NCBI GenBank assembly: GCA_003650585.1 | Contig: QMQS01000056.1 | Location: forward strand, 1 to 6,288 | Length of the DNA stretch: 6,288 nucleotides | Source: Candidatus Woesearchaeota archaeon | GTDB lineage: Archaea; Nanobdellota; Nanobdellia; Woesearchaeales; B29-G15 | Direction: 5' to 3' | In this document: positions 1 to 5,792 of the stretch, piece by piece | How positions within the stretch are numbered: position 1 is the first letter of the stretch | How the letters are laid out: every line of letters begins with the position of its first letter | Translations under genes and position numbers: made by a program | The notes under the pieces: generated by a model | Seen by the model: the letters and a program-made list of their open reading frames with translations, nothing else | Told to the model about the DNA's origin: nothing | The model's database searches: none

Positions 1-285
1 ACAGTAGAGTTGCCAGGGATAAACAAGGAAGACATTAAGGTGAGAGCCACTGAGGACGGGCTAGAGATTCGGGCAGAAAAGAAGGAAGAGATTAAGCAAG
101 AGGACAAGAGGCGAGGGATTTACAGGCAGGAGAGGACCTACTCTGGCTTCTATAGGTTTATACCACTCCCAGAGGGAGTTGATACTAGTAAGATACAGGC
201 CACATACAAGAACGGTGTGCTAGAGTTGAAGGTGCCAAAGCCAAAGCAGAGGCAGGAGAAGGGTGTTGAGATTAAGATTAAGTAA
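1..285 (+). CDS. hsp20: Hsp20/alpha-crystallin small heat-shock protein, 5' end cut by the window edge
   Basis: ATP-independent cytoplasmic holdase of the small heat-shock protein family; it forms oligomers that bind unfolding proteins until ATP-driven machines act on them. The reading frame is open from base 1 to the TAA at 283-285, giving 94 residues. These cover most of the alpha-crystallin domain and the tail: an entry strand reading VELPGINKEDIKV, the central Y-R-Q-E-R-T-Y-S-G-F-Y-R-F segment, the diagnostic A-x-x-x-N-G-V-L-E-L strand, and a C-terminal I-K-I that matches the family's IXI motif for docking on a neighbouring subunit. The variable N-terminal arm, start codon and promoter lie outside the window. 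The gene sits 38 nt before cdc48 on the same strand, which suggests joint expression as a stress-response unit. The family call is secure; the number of missing residues is unknown. Confidence 0.95.
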   Translation, partial: TVELPGINKEDIKVRATEDGLEIRAEKKEEIKQEDKRRGIYRQERTYSGFYRFIPLPEGVDTSKIQATYKNGVLELKVPKPKQRQEKGVEIKIK

Positions 286-286
286 A

Positions 287-303
287 TCTTTTCTTATTTT
301 TTT
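287..303 (+). terminator. T-rich tract after hsp20, possible partial terminator
   Basis: Fourteen of these 17 bases are T, ending in a run of seven (297-303), and the tract begins two bases after the hsp20 stop. Archaeal RNA polymerase can terminate on such oligo-T tracts without a hairpin. Only 20 bases separate the tract from the cdc48 start and I see no convincing TATA box there. The likeliest role is therefore partial termination, with read-through supplying cdc48. This is inferred from sequence only. Confidence 0.45.
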
Positions 304-311
304 GAAAACTT

Positions 312-318
312 GGGGTGG
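312..318 (+). promoter_or_regulatory. Shine-Dalgarno site fixing the cdc48 start
   Basis: GGGGTGG resembles the archaeal SD consensus GGAGGTGAT and ends 5 nt before the ATG at 324. An in-frame GTG at 315 lies inside this site, so it cannot plausibly be the start. The ATG at 324 is therefore preferred. Confidence 0.7.
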
Positions 319-323
319 TTGAA

Positions 324-2489
324 ATGAATTCAAAGAAGGTAGTGCTGACTGTCGGCGAAGCAATCCAGATGGATGTGGGTAGAAGCATTGCTAGAATACC
401 AAGCAGAGTTATGGAAGAGCTTGGTTTAGAGGCAGGGGATGTTATAGAGATAAAAGGCAAGGGTAGGGCTGTGGCAGTGGTGTGGCGTGCTCGACCAGAG
501 GACGAGCATCTTGATTTGATAAGGATAGATGGCACGATTAGGTTTAATGCCAACACCTCGCTTGGTGAAAGGGTTGAGATTTCTCCAATAGAATGCAAGC
601 CTGCAGAGAGTGTTACAATTGCACCTGTGGAAAACATAAGCTTTAGTGGTGATCCTACTCCTTATTTTCATTCAAAACTCCTTGATAAACCAGTAATCAG
701 AAACCAGAAGATTACTGTGGATGTAATGGGCACCCATCTCCATTTTGTTGTCACAAAGGTCTCGCCGGCTGGGTGCGTTAGGATTACTCCGGATACAAGG
801 GTGATTGTTTCAGATAGAGTGGTTAGGGCAGAGGCTATGCAGGTCCCAGAGATATCTTATGAGGACATCGGTGGCTTAAAGAAAGAGATTGAGATGATTA
901 GAGAGATGGTGGAGCTCCCAATGAAACACCCAGAGGTGTTTGAACGGTTGGGTATTGGCACTCCTAAGGGTGTTCTGCTAACAGGTCCGCCTGGCACAGG
1001 TAAGACGCTTTTGGCAAAGGCAGTCGCCTCTGAAACAGATGCGAATTTCTATTCAATTGCAGGACCAGAGATAGTGAGCAAATACTATGGTGAATCAGAG
1101 AAACAACTCAGGGAGATATTTGAGGAAGCCAACAAGAATGCTCCCTCTGTGATATTTATTGATGAGATTGATAGCATTGCTCCAAAGCGGGGCGAGATAA
1201 AGGACCAAGCAGAGAAGAGGATTGTGGCACAGTTGCTCACCCTTATGGACGGTTTGAAAAGCAGGGGGCAGGTTGTTGTTATTGCGGCCACCAATCGCCC
1301 AGATGATATTGACGAGGCATTGAGAAGACCAGGTAGGTTTGACAGAGAGATAAAGATTCTTCCACCAGACGAGAAGGGTAGGAAGGAAATCCTTCAAATA
1401 CACACAAGAGGCATGCCCCTTGCAAAGGATGTTGACCTTAGCTATATTGCACAGAAGACCATTGGCTACACAGGGGCAGACCTTGAGGCACTGTGTAAGG
1501 AGGCAGCATTGAAGGCACTGAAGCCCTACACCTCTAGCTTGAAAGAGTTTAAGATGAAGGTGCCCACCAATGTGCTAGAGAAGATAGAGGTAAAGATGAA
1601 GCACTTCCTTGACGCAATGAAGATAGTGGAGCCATCAGCAATGCGTGAGGTGCTCATCAACCGCCCGAGGGTTAAGTGGGAGGACATTGGGGGCTTGGAG
1701 GAAGCCAAAAGATTGCTACGAGAGGCAATCGAACTACCATTGAAAAACCCAGAGTTATTCAAAAAGGCAGGCATCAAGCCACCTAAGGGTGTCTTGCTTT
1801 ACGGTCCACCTGGCACAGGCAAGACGCTGTTGGCAAAGGCAGTCGCCAATGAGTCTGATGCCAATTTCATTGCTGTGAAGGGTCCTGAGTTGGTTAGCAA
1901 GTGGGTGGGTGAGTCAGAGCGTCAGATAAGGGAGATATTCAGCAAAGCGAGGCAGGTTGCACCTGCAGTGATATTCTTTGATGAGTTTGATAGCATATCC
2001 AAGGTGCGTGGGCTTACGCTAACAGATGCGACAGAGAGAATGGTTAACCAGCTGCTTACAGAGTTGGATGGGATTGAAGAGTTGGAGAAGGTTACTGTGA
2101 TAGCTGCCACCAACCGCCCAGATTTGGTTGACCCCTCATTGCTGAGACCTGGTAGAATAGACCTGAAGATAGAGGTGCCTCTCCCTGACCTTGAGGCCAG
2201 GAAGCAGATACTTAAAGTGCACACAAAGAAGATGCCCATTGCTAAGGATGTGAACATAGAGGAATACGCTAAGAAAACAGAGGGTTGGAGTGGTGCTGAT
2301 TTAGAGGCACTCTGTAGAGAGGCAGGCATGAATGCCATAAGAGAGGTGGTGAGCAAGAAACAGAGGGATATTACAGTGGAGAAGAGGCACTTTGAGAGGG
2401 CTTACGAAGAGCTTGCGAAGAGAAGAGAGCTCTATAAAACCCAATCAAAGGAAGGAGAAGCCATAGAGAACAAAAACTATAAATATTAG
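324..2489 (+). CDS. cdc48: Cdc48/VAT/p97-type AAA+ ATPase with two ATPase domains
   Basis: Hexameric cytoplasmic unfoldase that threads proteins through a central pore using ATP; in archaea it works in protein quality control and can feed the 20S proteasome. The 721-residue product is near the usual 730-760. Residues ~1-185 form the N domain (double-psi barrel plus second lobe). D1 has Walker A GPPGTGKT (221-228, K227), pore loop K-Y-Y-G (253-256), Walker B VIFIDEID (D280, E281) and arginine fingers R335 and R338. D2 has Walker A 494-501 (K500), pore loop K-W-V-G (526-529), Walker B VIFFDEFD (D553, E554) and R608 and R611. All key catalytic residues are present in both rings, so both should hydrolyse ATP. 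The aromatic D1 pore loop is VAT-like rather than p97-like. The tail ends N-Y-K-Y, not a canonical hydrophobic-Tyr-X proteasome-docking motif. The gene probably shares transcription with hsp20, and its last codons overlap a candidate promoter for the next gene. Confidence 0.97.
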   Translation: MNSKKVVLTVGEAIQMDVGRSIARIPSRVMEELGLEAGDVIEIKGKGRAVAVVWRARPEDEHLDLIRIDGTIRFNANTSLGERVEISPIECKPAESVTIAPVENISFSGDPTPYFHSKLLDKPVIRNQKITVDVMGTHLHFVVTKVSPAGCVRITPDTRVIVSDRVVRAEAMQVPEISYEDIGGLKKEIEMIREMVELPMKHPEVFERLGIGTPKGVLLTGPPGTGKTLLAKAVASETDANFYSIAGPEIVSKYYGESEKQLREIFEEANKNAPSVIFIDEIDSIAPKRGEIKDQAEKRIVAQLLTLMDGLKSRGQVVVIAATNRPDDIDEALRRPGRFDREIKILPPDEKGRKEILQIHTRGMPLAKDVDLSYIAQKTIGYTGADLEALCKEAALKALKPYTSSLKEFKMKVPTNVLEKIEVKMKHFLDAMKIVEPSAMREVLINRPRVKWEDIGGLEEAKRLLREAIELPLKNPELFKKAGIKPPKGVLLYGPPGTGKTLLAKAVANESDANFIAVKGPELVSKWVGESERQIREIFSKARQVAPAVIFFDEFDSISKVRGLTLTDATERMVNQLLTELDGIEELEKVTVIAATNRPDLVDPSLLRPGRIDLKIEVPLPDLEARKQILKVHTKKMPIAKDVNIEEYAKKTEGWSGADLEALCREAGMNAIREVVSKKQRDITVEKRHFERAYEELAKRRELYKTQSKEGEAIENKNYKY
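2478..2485 (+). promoter_or_regulatory. Candidate TATA box for the glycosyltransferase gene, inside the cdc48 3' end
   Basis: TATAAATA preceded by the A-rich stretch CAAAAAC is a good match to an archaeal TATA box with an upstream BRE. The expected start of transcription, about 25 nt downstream near 2507, would give a leader of roughly 24 nt that still contains the SD at 2514-2520. The same bases encode the last Tyr-Lys-Tyr codons of Cdc48. The call rests on motif and spacing only. Confidence 0.55.
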
Positions 2490-2513
2490 TTATTTCCACC
2501 CCAACAGGCAATA

Positions 2514-2520
2514 GAGGTGG
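2514..2520 (+). promoter_or_regulatory. Shine-Dalgarno site of the glycosyltransferase gene
   Basis: GAGGTGG is a strong archaeal SD match, with 10 nt between it and the ATG at 2531, slightly longer than usual. The upstream CCACC at 2496-2500 is an exact complement of GGTGG at 2516-2520, so a transcript reading through from cdc48 could pair over this site. Confidence 0.65.
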
Positions 2521-2530
2521 CAATGGCTAT

Positions 2531-4000
2531 ATGCCGAAACAAGGTGCAGGTGTACTGCTCTTTGAGCCTGCATTCAACGGACCTGACGGTACGAGTATAA
2601 TTGCGGCCAATTTAATAGATATTCTAAAATGCCTTGGTTTAGAGCCGCATTTGAGGGTGGGTAGGGTATGTTGGGAGTATGGTAACTTTGAGCCAGATTT
2701 TTCAATCAAGGAGCTGCCCGAGCTTTCCCTTGCCCATCCTGTTGCCGCAGAGTTACAGCGCCAGACCTATTCAAATTGGTGTAGTGGGGGAGAGCTATGG
2801 GATGACAGCTACTATGAGCTTAGATACGAGCATGCAAAACACCAGGTTAGAGGTGTCTTAGAGCAGGAATTAGAGGAGGCAAAAGCACAGGGCATCCAGG
2901 CAATTATATTTCATAACTTTGCCACATTGTTTTACCCACCCTGGATTTCTGAAGCAGTTATTGAGCTCATGCAGGAGCACAATGAGCTAGGGTTTGTGAG
3001 TTATTCTGCTGATGCAGTACATGAGAGACCTGAGCGGGTTGGAGCATACCGTAGAGTTGTGCAGGATAAGATTTGGGGTCTGCTTGGTGACAATGCAAGC
3101 TTACCTAAGGAGACAGCAGCACTCCAAAAACAGGATGTTCCTGGTCCAGTTAATCTTGAAAATCTTGTCCATATTGTGCTCTGCAATGCACAACTGGATG
3201 AATATGTTAAGCGTGGAATATCTCACCAGAGAATACACCTAATACCAGATTTCATCAAGGTTCCAGAGGAGTTTGAGCCCAGGGAGATAGGTGTTTCTAG
3301 GGAGTTTTTACAGGTGTTGCAACAGCATTTGGTGGTTAATCCTCAAATTGAGCTTAAGCCAGATGATTTGTACATTCTGGCGAATGTGCGCCCAATAAGA
3401 CGCAAGGGTTTACTTGAGCTTGTGATGTCTGCAAAGACACTTAGGGATGCTGGCTATAAGCCTAGGGTAATCTTTACTCACCCCAATAGGTATGATGGTG
3501 GTATGTACTTTAGTAAAGAGGTGCTGCCATTGGCAAGCAAGCTTGGGATTCCTGTGATTTACCTTGGTGAGAAACTCATGATGCAGCCCTGTAGCTCCAA
3601 CCAAGGATTTTATTACCCCGCATTGCTAAAACAGATAAGCACTTTGCCGAATGTTATCGCAATAGTGAGCTCTTTTAATGGCGGGTTTGAGAATGCCGTA
3701 TTGGAAGCTGCTAGGTATGGTATACCCCTAAGCGTGAATTCAATGCTCCAGTCATTTCCAGACATATACCGCGGGTTTGATGGAAATATTGTAGAATTCC
3801 CTGGAGCAGCATTTGCTGCATTGGTTAGAGGTGAGCGAGTGGATGTGGCTCCACTCCAGGAATTTGCTGGAGGGATAAGGTCTGCTTTGAATAATGAGGC
3901 AATACCCCTGCTCTATCACCAACAGCTCAAAGCCAACTATTCCTTAGAGGCAGTGCTGCCCAGATGGGAGAATGTCTTTACAAGCACTGGGCTCAGATAA
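2531..4000 (+). CDS. GT4-like (GT-B fold) glycosyltransferase with altered EX7E motif
   Basis: Probable sugar transferase of 489 residues, slightly longer than the usual 380-450 for GT4 enzymes; donor and acceptor cannot be told from sequence. Both halves of a GT-B fold are visible. The N-terminal half has a G-x-D-G-T-S-I-I-A-A-N-L start, then IIFHNFATLFYPP and a D-A-V-H-E-R-P-E-R segment where GT4 proteins usually carry an H-D motif. The linker reads R-I-H-L-I-P-D-F. The C-terminal half has NVRPIRRKGL (285-294), matching the donor-side R...RKG motif, and GGFENAVLEAARYGIP from 384. In the usual E-G-F-G-x-x-x-x-E pattern the first Glu is replaced by G384, while E392 is kept and an extra Glu sits at 387. 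No signal peptide or membrane segment is evident, so it is probably cytosolic. It follows cdc48 by 41 nt, with its own candidate promoter and SD. Family confidence is good; catalytic activity is less certain. Confidence 0.8.
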   Translation: MPKQGAGVLLFEPAFNGPDGTSIIAANLIDILKCLGLEPHLRVGRVCWEYGNFEPDFSIKELPELSLAHPVAAELQRQTYSNWCSGGELWDDSYYELRYEHAKHQVRGVLEQELEEAKAQGIQAIIFHNFATLFYPPWISEAVIELMQEHNELGFVSYSADAVHERPERVGAYRRVVQDKIWGLLGDNASLPKETAALQKQDVPGPVNLENLVHIVLCNAQLDEYVKRGISHQRIHLIPDFIKVPEEFEPREIGVSREFLQVLQQHLVVNPQIELKPDDLYILANVRPIRRKGLLELVMSAKTLRDAGYKPRVIFTHPNRYDGGMYFSKEVLPLASKLGIPVIYLGEKLMMQPCSSNQGFYYPALLKQISTLPNVIAIVSSFNGGFENAVLEAARYGIPLSVNSMLQSFPDIYRGFDGNIVEFPGAAFAALVRGERVDVAPLQEFAGGIRSALNNEAIPLLYHQQLKANYSLEAVLPRWENVFTSTGLR

Positions 4001-4478
4001 ACCTCTGAATGGCTTTTAAGCTGAGCTCGAGTTTTGGCACAATCTCATACTTGGGTAATTCCTCGGGCAATATCCATTTTGCCTCTGTGTGTTCAAAATT
4101 TAGTCTGAGCTTTGGCATTTGTTTTAGTTTAACAAGCACAGGGAACACAATCCATGTTCTGTTAGCGTCATTAATAATGAGGCTTTCTCCCTCTATAACC
4201 TCGCATATTAACTCTTTGGTTATGCCTGTTTCCTCCAGCACCTCTTCCAGAGCCTTGGCTTGGATGGGCTTAGGCTCATCAATATAACCAGCCACAGTGT
4301 TCCATTTGCCCTTGTATGTTGTAACGCTGTTGCTCCTTTTTAGCAGAAGAATCTTTCCGTTGAGTGTAATAAAACAGGTTAGAACAGGGGCGCTCTTGGT
4401 TTTGCTGTAATCTATCCTACCATCTGAGAATCTCGGCAAATCAACATATCTTCTGAGCAACTCCTCCACATTGATCAT
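3993..4478 (-). CDS. Nudix hydrolase, G-Y-I-D-E-P subgroup
   Basis: Mg-dependent hydrolase of a nucleoside diphosphate linked to another group; the actual substrate is not predictable. The 161-residue product has the core strand LTCFITLNGKILLLKRS, then WNTVAGYIDEP leading into the Nudix box at residues 64-86. The metal-binding E-E-x-x-E-E pattern is kept (E79, E82, E83), as are the box glycines G64 and G85. Two consensus box positions differ: K70 replaces the first Glu, and E78 replaces the Arg of the R-E-U-x-E-E motif. Downstream, R-T-W-I-V-F-P-V-L and E-H-T-E-A-K-W-I-L-P-E-E-L are typical of the fold. The start at 4478 has no SD, but a TATA box lies about 26 nt upstream, which fits a leaderless mRNA beginning at the ATG. 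The 3' end overlaps the convergent glycosyltransferase gene by 8 bp. The role could be nucleotide-pool sanitation or cofactor turnover. Confidence 0.9.
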   Translation of the reverse strand: MINVEELLRRYVDLPRFSDGRIDYSKTKSAPVLTCFITLNGKILLLKRSNSVTTYKGKWNTVAGYIDEPKPIQAKALEEVLEETGITKELICEVIEGESLIINDANRTWIVFPVLVKLKQMPKLRLNFEHTEAKWILPEELPKYEIVPKLELSLKAIQRFI

Positions 4479-4500
4479 ACTCGCTCAGTCGCACACAAAC

Positions 4501-4508
4501 TATAAAAG
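4501..4508 (-). promoter_or_regulatory. Candidate TATA box for the Nudix gene, predicted leaderless
   Basis: On the minus strand the sequence reads CTTTTATA, preceded by the A-rich AGAAAAA as a BRE-like element. Its centre lies about 26 nt before the ATG at 4478. Transcription would therefore begin at or one or two bases before the start codon, in agreement with the absence of an SD. The box starts only 5 bases after the stop codon of the upstream gene. Confidence 0.6.
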
Positions 4509-4513
4509 TTTTT

Positions 4514-5671
4514 CTAGAGTCCTTCTGCCCAAGAGTAGTATGCACCCAATAGCAAGTTTTTCCATTTTTTGCTAATGTTTACACTCATCCCAGGGTCCCA
4601 AAACACCAATATGCCTGGTGTTAAGAAATCAGCCACTTTGCTTGCTGTTTCTTTTATGGTTTCTGCAACCTTTTGTTCTATTGTCTTTGGGTCCCTATGC
4701 AAACCTTCGTAGTAGAATTTACAATGCTCTGCCTCTGTTACGAGAATTGCAAGCCCAACTGCAAGCTTTGTTGGGGTTATACCAGCTCTGATGATTTCCT
4801 CTAGATTTTCATACATCCTTGTGCCTGTCTCACTCCTGGGGTCAATCCTATTGGCGGCTTGATACCTTGCCATCAATCTTCCGTGCCTACCAAAACCCCT
4901 CAGAAGTTGCTCTCTCTTGGCTATCTCCTCCTCACTCAGTATCCTTGGATTGCCATAATTCCAATCAAAACCCCTCCTTATAATCTCTGAGCTTCTCCCT
5001 GCCCACCTATGATTAATAAGCCTGGTTTCAGCTGTAGGTAATGCCTCTGCTAGATTCTCTGCCAATCTATAGAGCTTCCTTGTGGGAATTCCAGCTTCAG
5101 CTGCTCCTGTTGCTGTCACTCTAATATCAAACACATGAATATCATTCTTCCCCTTGTTTATCTTTAACTCAACCCTTGGGTGGCTATAATATGGCCCTTG
5201 GTTCCAAAAAGCAGCCACCTCCCATGTGGTGCCCAAGTCACCAACAAGAAAGCCATGGGGTGCTTTAAAACTCAAGCCATATGCTGGCACGCAACACTCA
5301 CACCTACAGCTCTCCTTATCAAATTGAACATCCCTTAGGTCATATGGGGTTACTGCTCTCTCCTCTATTCTCATAACTCTGCTGAGTATATCTGCAACGG
5401 TCTCGGGGTTTCGTGAGCCATACTCGAGGTGATGCACAGAGACATCCACCACATCTTTACCAACCCTTGGTCCTTCGAAAGGTGGGTTGGCAATGTGCAT
5501 CACAATACCCTCATCTAATTGAGGTACTCTTCCGGTTAGGGACATCCACATAAACAACCCGCTTTCCATAACAGTGTTAACAAACTTCTCGAGTGTGCCT
5601 GTGAGCTGAGCTTCTGTTCCTTTTAGCAGCCCCAACCCTGGCTCTGGTTCGCCAAAATAATGAACACGCAT
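4514..5671 (-). CDS. Hypothetical 385-residue protein with a CxCxCC cluster
   Basis: I do not recognise this protein. The reading frame is complete, and the ATG at 5671 is supported by a strong SD 4 nt upstream; a GTG at 5680 in the same frame lies inside that SD. No signal peptide or membrane helix is apparent, so it is probably cytosolic. Residues 121-127 read S-C-R-C-E-C-C, and the only other cysteine is C317. Four cysteines so close together in a Cys-poor protein suggest a metal or Fe-S site, or redox chemistry. Before it is a segment with H-H-L-E-Y-G (80-85). After it are G-D-L-G-T-T-W-E-V-A-A-F-W (144-156) and an Arg-rich stretch (223-278, including WAGRSSEIIRRGFDW and GRHGRLMARYQAANR). 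The last third looks helical, with E-A-E-H-C-K-F-Y-Y-E at 313-322. It has its own candidate promoter, lies 121 nt after the methyltransferase gene and is followed closely by the Nudix gene. Confidence 0.85.
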   Translation of the reverse strand: MRVHYFGEPEPGLGLLKGTEAQLTGTLEKFVNTVMESGLFMWMSLTGRVPQLDEGIVMHIANPPFEGPRVGKDVVDVSVHHLEYGSRNPETVADILSRVMRIEERAVTPYDLRDVQFDKESCRCECCVPAYGLSFKAPHGFLVGDLGTTWEVAAFWNQGPYYSHPRVELKINKGKNDIHVFDIRVTATGAAEAGIPTRKLYRLAENLAEALPTAETRLINHRWAGRSSEIIRRGFDWNYGNPRILSEEEIAKREQLLRGFGRHGRLMARYQAANRIDPRSETGTRMYENLEEIIRAGITPTKLAVGLAILVTEAEHCKFYYEGLHRDPKTIEQKVAETIKETASKVADFLTPGILVFWDPGMSVNISKKWKNLLLGAYYSWAEGL

Positions 5672-5675
5672 AGCA

Positions 5676-5683
5676 ATCACCTT
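5676..5683 (-). promoter_or_regulatory. Shine-Dalgarno site of the hypothetical CxCxCC gene
   Basis: The minus strand reads AAGGTGAT, a near-perfect complement of the archaeal 16S rRNA 3' end, 4 nt before the ATG at 5671. It is the strongest SD in the window. It rules out the in-frame GTG at 5680, which would start within the SD itself. Confidence 0.8.
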
Positions 5684-5714
5684 GATTACTCTATAGTGGT
5701 TACTAAATAGAATA

Positions 5715-5724
5715 GTATTTAAAA
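5715..5724 (-). promoter_or_regulatory. Candidate TATA box for the hypothetical CxCxCC gene
   Basis: On the minus strand TTTTAAATAC follows the purine-rich GCAAAAAG, consistent with a TATA box plus BRE. The predicted transcription start about 25 nt on, near 5694, gives a short leader of about 22 nt that contains the SD. A second TATA-like stretch (5774-5782, TATATATAA on the minus strand) would give a leader of about 80 nt and lies upstream of the T-tract, so it fits less well. Confidence 0.55.
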
Positions 5725-5745
5725 CTTTTTGCTTATATTCTTGAC

Positions 5746-5756
5746 AAAAAGAAAAA
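5746..5756 (-). terminator. Oligo-T terminator downstream of the methyltransferase gene
   Basis: The minus strand reads TTTTTCTTTTT starting 37 nt after the methyltransferase stop codon, a typical archaeal oligo-T termination signal. It precedes the candidate promoter of the next gene, so the two genes are probably separate transcription units. Confidence 0.55.
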
Positions 5757-5792
5757 TTCCTATCTAATTTTTGTTATATATACTAAAATCGC

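Noticed and set aside
315..323. GTG at 315 as the cdc48 start
   Set aside because: It lies inside the GGGGTGG SD; the ATG at 324 has correct spacing.
426..2356. Several minus-strand ORFs of 69-144 codons opposite cdc48
   Set aside because: They are antisense shadows of a strongly conserved gene, have no supporting SD or promoter that I could see, and their products show no recognisable domain.
2523..2600. 25-codon ORF starting at an ATG just after the SD, out of frame with the glycosyltransferase
   Set aside because: Only 2 nt separate it from the SD, it is short, and its peptide is unremarkable. The ATG at 2531 opens the long conserved frame.
4009..4287. 92-codon plus-strand ORF opposite the Nudix gene
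   Set aside because: It is antisense to the conserved Nudix box and its Ser/Leu-rich product looks like a frame shadow.
5672..5680. GTG at 5680 as the start of the CxCxCC gene
   Set aside because: It overlaps the AAGGTGAT SD, which is placed 4 nt before the ATG at 5671.
5774..5782. TTATATATA on the plus strand as a promoter for an antisense transcript into the methyltransferase gene
   Set aside because: A TATA-like string in A/T-rich intergenic DNA; no plausible plus-strand gene follows, and the 70-codon ORF there is a shadow of the methyltransferase frame.
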